DNA from: Promethearchaeota archaeon
Lineage (GTDB): Archaea > Asgardarchaeota > Lokiarchaeia > Sigynarchaeales > MK-D1
Direction: 5' to 3'
Length of the DNA: 5,812 nt
Assembly: GCA_016839865.1 (NCBI GenBank)
Contig: JAEOTN010000267.1
Coordinates: 1-5,812 of the forward strand
Made by a program: the position numbers and the translations under genes. Position 1 is the stretch's first letter. Each line of letters opens with the position of its first letter. The notes under the pieces are model-generated. The model was not told where the DNA came from. It worked only from the letters and a program-made list of their open reading frames with translations, and did no database searches. Positions 5,485 through 5,812 of the stretch are shown piece by piece.

Positions 5485-5812
5485 TTATCCGATGTTTTTT
5501 CCTTCCTTCATTCTTTGAATGTCTTTTTGTTGAAGTTCAAGCTTTTTTACTTTGCCCGTCGGAGTCACGGGTATTTCATCGATAATTTCAATATAACTAG
5601 GACATTTCCAACGAGCCATGTTCTCAATACACCAATTTTTCAATTGTGCTGCGGTAATGTCAATTCCCACTTCATATTCAGGATATATTGTCACCCATGC
5701 TTTTACGGCTTCTCCTCGTTCTTCATCTGGTAAACCAGCTACAACTACTCCTGAAATTTTGGTGTGCTCCCCAACTATCTGTTCCACTTCTTTCGGAAAA
5801 ACCGAATGACCA
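5485..5812 (-). CDS. AMP-forming acyl-CoA synthetase/ligase, C-terminal part
   Basis: Only the last 108 residues lie in the window; the reading frame continues off the right edge with no start codon inside. The visible part is the small mobile C-terminal domain of the ANL (adenylate-forming) superfamily. It opens with GHSVFPKEVEQIV, equivalent to the family's GxxIxPxEVE, then VVVAGLPDEERGEAVKAWV, then WKCPSYIEIIDEIPVTPTGK. The Lys of PTGK (codon 5551-5553) is the conserved residue that catalyses adenylate formation. These enzymes join a carboxylic acid to CoA through an acyl-AMP intermediate in the cytoplasm. Substrate is set by the missing N-terminal domain, so fatty, aromatic or short-chain acids are all possible. 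The enzyme ends normally, with a short charged tail after the domain. It converges with the plus-strand Fe-S gene and so is not in its transcript. Confidence 0.9.
   Translation of the reverse strand, partial: GHSVFPKEVEQIVGEHTKISGVVVAGLPDEERGEAVKAWVTIYPEYEVGIDITAAQLKNWCIENMARWKCPSYIEIIDEIPVTPTGKVKKLELQQKDIQRMKEGKNIG
5495..5500 (+). terminator. T-tract downstream of the plus-strand Fe-S gene
   Basis: Six T lie 62 bases after the stop at 5431-5433, followed by further T-rich sequence to about 5530 (CTTCC, CTTTG, CTTTTTG). A U-rich archaeal terminator here would sit inside the antisense 3' end of the convergent ligase gene. No hairpin is evident. The Lys-rich tail of the ligase also makes this strand T-rich, which weakens the call. 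Confidence 0.35.

Noticed and set aside
5446..5809. Plus-strand ORFs of 95 and 63 codons opposite the ligase
   Set aside because: Both are antisense to a clear ANL C-terminal domain and show no domain or coding pattern of their own.
1..5812. tRNA, rRNA, CRISPR repeats, inverted terminal repeats or transposase remnants
   Set aside because: None was found on reading both strands. The gaps are short, AT-rich and lack repeated spacers or cloverleaf-like GC-rich stems.

Overview
The window is AT-rich DNA with compact genes, TATA-like boxes upstream of starts, T-rich tracts after stops and few Shine-Dalgarno sites. This looks archaeal. Lys/Glu-rich proteins and several multi-cysteine ferredoxin-type proteins would fit an anaerobic archaeon, perhaps of the Asgard (Lokiarchaeota-like) group. 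The lineage is an inference from style and gene content, not from a marker gene.

Layout. Bases 1-280 (+) hold short open stretches in two frames that read like the broken or miscalled 3' end of a protein gene. Three genes follow on the minus strand. In transcription order they are a 12-helix MFS_2/GPH-type cation symporter (4366-2918), a 413-residue iron-sulfur protein with a possible SCP2-like N-terminal domain (2864-1623), and a 370-residue iron-sulfur protein with a winged-helix-like N-terminus (1405-293). The transporter and the first Fe-S gene are 53 bp apart with no terminator-like tract between them, so they are probably co-transcribed. A strong T-tract lies after the first Fe-S gene and a TATA-like box lies before the second, so that one is probably a separate unit. 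Divergent from the transporter is a third Fe-S gene (4573-5433, +), a shorter paralogue of the 413-residue protein. It converges on the 3' end of an AMP-forming acyl-CoA synthetase/ligase gene that runs off the right edge (5812-5485, minus).

The unifying feature is a cysteine architecture shared by all three Fe-S proteins. It consists of a CxCR segment with two further Cys, then a very dense CxCCxCCC knot, then a C-terminal pair of classical CxxCxxCxxxC [4Fe-4S] motifs. The ferredoxin domain predicts electron transfer. The chemistry of the CxCCxCCC knot is not known to me. A transporter, an acyl-CoA ligase and a possible lipid-binding domain beside these proteins suggest uptake and activation of an organic acid or lipid-like substrate coupled to a redox step, but this is a hypothesis. 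No RNA genes, CRISPR arrays, insertion sequences or attachment sites were seen.
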